64,000 nucleotides of DNA, from positions 1,449,501-1,513,500 of the forward strand of contig OY811983.1 of NCBI GenBank assembly GCA_963681505.1, written 5' to 3'. Position 1 is the first letter of the stretch; each line of letters begins with the position of its first letter. The notes below the pieces were generated by a model. The model had not been told where the DNA came from. It searched no databases and worked only from the letters and a program-made list of their open reading frames with translations. Made by a program: the position numbers and the translations under genes. Positions 63,202 to 64,000 of the stretch are shown here, one piece after another. Source of the DNA: Eunapius fragilis (lineage: Eukaryota; Porifera; Demospongiae; Spongillida; Spongillidae).

Positions 63202-64000
63202 TGTATGCACCAGTTGTGCAAAAGTTCTGCGGGCGGATTGTGCAATACCGCAATAAAAAAAAAAAATAATAATAAAAAAACTATAGTGCGGTTTTCGACC
63301 AGAAAAAGGAACTGAGTAAAACCGTTTAATTGTCCTCCGCATGCATGCATGAGTAAGACCTTATCCCAGAACAGCTAAAAATTAATAATAAAAAAAACAA
63401 ACAAACTTTTAATATTAAATCAGCCAATAAGTTCTGCCGGATTCACTATATGGAAATACTAAATCGACTCAACAACCCATTTAAAAATAAATAAATCCTT
63501 TGTCAAAAATTGGTTTGGGGTTTCTGTGTATTTGGGGTTGAAAGGGACCTATAATAGCATCCTCAATGCGGCAAGGCCCGCTCACCTAGTCTATATGATA
63601 CACCTAGTCTATAGTATATGCCTACGTGCGTGACGTACAATGGTTTTTTATTTTTAACTGACAGGCATTTTATTACAGACCGATATGGTCTCCAAATACT
63701 GGGTACTATTAATTAAACAAAAGAACAAAGAAAACAGTTTCACTTTCCTTGAAACTACTACTCACTATACAGCCATATATAGCACGCGGAGACTACATAG
63801 GTGCATGTATCATTGTATGGTGATGTGGGAAAAAGCGTGCGTTTACATGGAGAATTCAGATCAAAATTAAGTTTGTTGGATGCATTATGCAAGGCAATAC
63901 GGAATGCGCATGCATGTGCAGAGACTAGATGCACTGTTAGTTATATTGGTATCATTTCAAATTGCTCCTATTCCGAAAGAGAACATGCATGCATGGAGAA
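63202..64000. other. Gene-free right edge
   Basis: AT-rich, with A/T homopolymers (63254-63281, 63392-63406). No exon-like sequence or RNA gene was recognised. Confidence 0.5.

Overview
The window is nuclear DNA of a eukaryote, most likely an early-branching animal. A sponge is my best guess, but the phylum is inferred only from gene content and compactness. Protein genes are split by short GT-AG introns, mostly 50-150 bp, and neighbours are usually 50-450 bp apart. I recognise 19 protein-coding loci by recalled similarity to animal proteins, two tRNA genes and one decayed piggyBac element. No bacterial-style operon, CRISPR array or phage is present.

Layout, left to right: GCLM (3' end, +), MED22 (-) and RPL7A (+) head to head, LRRIQ3 (+), a p67phox/NOXA1-like gene (-) head to head with MORN5 (+), NOM1 (-), REXO5 (-) head to head with HSD17B7 (+), and ICA1 (-). 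NOM1 has a 3.8 kb intron holding two identical tRNA-Ala genes and the piggyBac element. From 28.4 to 40.0 kb the DNA is repeat-rich (minisatellites, MITEs, a 777 bp palindrome) and holds only one intronless, frameshifted kelch gene of IVNS1ABP type. Then come SELENOF (-) head to head with RPL35 (+), PRPF38B (-), TADA1 (-) head to head with AXDND1 (+), ABHD12-like (-) head to head with SURF4 copy A (+), and SURF4 copy B (-). AXDND1 has about 26 exons and a 4.9 kb minisatellite in one intron.

Three themes stand out. (1) Old linkage: MED22, RPL7A and SURF4 form the vertebrate Surfeit cluster, and about 14 of the 19 genes have human orthologues that I recall on chromosomes 1 and 9. (2) Promoters: six head-to-head pairs share intergenic spaces of 89-443 bp. 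CACGTG boxes recur in them, and RFX X-box-like sites sit just upstream of all three cilium/flagellum genes (LRRIQ3, MORN5, AXDND1). (3) Introns grow by minisatellite expansion, with unit lengths clustering near 23 bp and 30-32 bp. In one case the repeated unit contains an exon end and its splice donor.

The genes do not form one pathway. They are housekeeping genes (ribosome, Mediator, SAGA, spliceosome, ribosome biogenesis, ER cargo export, glutathione and sterol metabolism) mixed with ciliary genes.
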